Source: Ignavibacteriales bacterium
Lineage (GTDB): Bacteria > Bacteroidota > Ignavibacteria > T3Sed10-11
Reading direction: 5' to 3'
Assembly: GCA_003560935.1 (NCBI GenBank)
Contig: PWJF01000400.1
Location: forward strand, 1-7,121
Length of the DNA: 7,121 nt
Made by a program: the position numbers and the translations under genes. Numbering within the stretch: position 1 is the stretch's first letter; each line of letters begins with the position of its first letter. Shown here piece by piece: positions 6,326 to 7,121 of this stretch. The notes beneath the pieces are model-generated. The model had not been told where the DNA came from. It saw only the letters and a program-made list of their open reading frames with translations, and searched no databases.

Positions 6326-7121
6326 ATGAACATCATAAACAAACTAACATATAAATCCCAGGAAGCCGTGCAGCAGGCGCAGGAGATCGCATCGAGCTAC
6401 GGCAACCAGGCGATCGAGCCGGTGCACATCTTTGCTGCCATGCTGCAGGACGGCGAGGGGATCACTGCGTCAATTTTGAAAAAGATAGGCGCGAATATCA
6501 ATCACATAAAAATTAAAACCAACGAGTTGATTGAAAAACTTCCCAAAGTATCCGGGGCGGGACTCGGCAATCAATACATCGGTCAAATGACAGGAGCCCT
6601 TCTTGAGAAAGCATTGAAGGAAGCACAAAATCTGAAAGACGAATACGTCAGTCTCGAGCATCTGCTTCTTGCGATGACGGAAAAGGAAGCGGGTGATGTA
6701 TCGACATTGCTGAAGGAACAGGGTGCCTCGCGCGATACGGTTTTAAAAGTACTGCAGGAGATTCGCGGCTCACATCGTGTGACAGATCAGAACCCGGAAG
6801 AAAAGTATCAAGCGCTTCAGAAATACGGCCGCGATCTGAACGATCTCGCCCGGCGCGGCAAGATGGATCCCGTTATCGGCCGCGACGAAGAAATACGCCG
6901 CGTTCTGCAGGTATTGTCCCGCCGGACAAAGAATAATCCCGTCCTTATCGGCGAGCCTGGTGTCGGTAAGACGGCTATTGCCGAGGGAATCGCACATCGC
7001 ATTGTTCAAGGCGATGTACCGGACGGGTTAAAATCAAAGCGAATTGTTGCGCTTGATATGGGCACGATGGTAGCCGGAACCAGTTTTCGCGGACAATTTG
7101 AAGAGCGTATGAAAGCTGTGC
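6326..7121 (+). CDS. clpB: ATP-dependent chaperone ClpB, N-terminal part (cut by window edge)
   Basis: ClpB is a hexameric AAA+ disaggregase that threads aggregated proteins through its pore together with DnaK. Only 265 of roughly 860-880 residues are in the window, and the frame is open to the right edge. Residues 1 to about 145 form the double Clp N-domain ([12 protein letters not shown] and [10 protein letters not shown], then [12 protein letters not shown]). The linker [20 protein letters not shown] (152-171) is distinctive for ClpB rather than ClpA or Clp[13 protein letters not shown] (181-192) opens the first AAA+ domain, with Walker A GEPGVGKT at 209-216 and the pore loop [11 protein letters not shown] at 251-261, where Phe254 takes the place of the usual pore-loop Tyr. 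An in-frame TGA at 6317-6319 limits the start to TTG 6320 or, preferably, ATG 6326. GGTGA (6315-6319) is the likely ribosome-binding site. The preceding terminator suggests conditional expression. Confidence 0.96.
   Translation, partial: MNIINKLTYKSQEAVQQAQEIASSYGNQAIEPVHIFAAMLQDGEGITASILKKIGANINHIKIKTNELIEKLPKVSGAGLGNQYIGQMTGALLEKALKEAQNLKDEYVSLEHLLLAMTEKEAGDVSTLLKEQGASRDTVLKVLQEIRGSHRVTDQNPEEKYQALQKYGRDLNDLARRGKMDPVIGRDEEIRRVLQVLSRRTKNNPVLIGEPGVGKTAIAEGIAHRIVQGDVPDGLKSKRIVALDMGTMVAGTSFRGQFEERMKAV

Noticed and set aside
6166..6354. Small plus-strand open frame between dnaK and clpB, considered as a leader peptide
   Set aside because: It begins inside the AT-rich repeat, runs through the terminator and overlaps the clpB start in another frame. 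It has no ribosome-binding site and no obvious regulatory codon run.
1..7121. CRISPR array, transposase, phage, toxin-antitoxin or defence genes
   Set aside because: No regularly spaced repeats and no proteins with such motifs were seen on either strand; all substantial coding regions are accounted for by the listed genes.

Overview
This window looks like chromosomal housekeeping DNA from a Gram-negative bacterium, most likely in the Bacteroidota/Chlorobi/Ignavibacteria neighbourhood (FCB group). That placement is an inference. It rests on a DUF6588-like exported protein, an adjacent class I birA and type III coaX pair, a DnaK of the type common in that group, and an outer-membrane-type lipoprotein. 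Clear Shine-Dalgarno sequences (AGGAAG, AGGAAGG, AAAGGAG) precede three genes, which fits the Ignavibacteria/Chlorobi side better than classical Bacteroidia. No phage, transposase, CRISPR or defence genes are visible.

Layout from left to right. Positions 1-485 hold the 3' end of nuoN, probably the last gene of a complex I operon, followed at once by a strong perfect hairpin. A 239-bp gap with a good sigma70-type promoter then leads to two co-directional genes 26 bp apart: an exported DUF6588-like protein (725-1651) and a small acidic lipoprotein (1678-2220). These are the least characterised genes here. They converge on a two-gene minus-strand operon, birA (3051-3845) then coaX (2251-3036), which makes cofactor-handling enzymes (biotin attachment and CoA synthesis). 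A well-matched promoter lies just upstream of birA.

The 295-bp divergent region between birA and dnaK carries the birA promoter, a possible sigma70-type dnaK promoter, and a sequence resembling a sigma54 -24/-12 element about 70 bp before dnaK. No CIRCE operator is present. dnaK (4141-6081) is complete. An AT-rich element with inverted-repeat arms begins at its stop codon, followed by a GC-richer stretch with two hairpins. The second hairpin is a textbook intrinsic terminator ending only 15 bp before clpB, which starts at 6326 and runs off the right edge.

DnaK and ClpB form the bi-chaperone disaggregation machine, so their proximity makes functional sense, but the repeat and terminator between them argue against simple co-transcription. 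I found no convincing new multi-gene system. The points most worth a second look are regulatory: the sigma54-like element before dnaK, the repeat at the dnaK stop codon, and the terminator inside the clpB leader. The exported protein/lipoprotein pair of unknown function is also worth attention.
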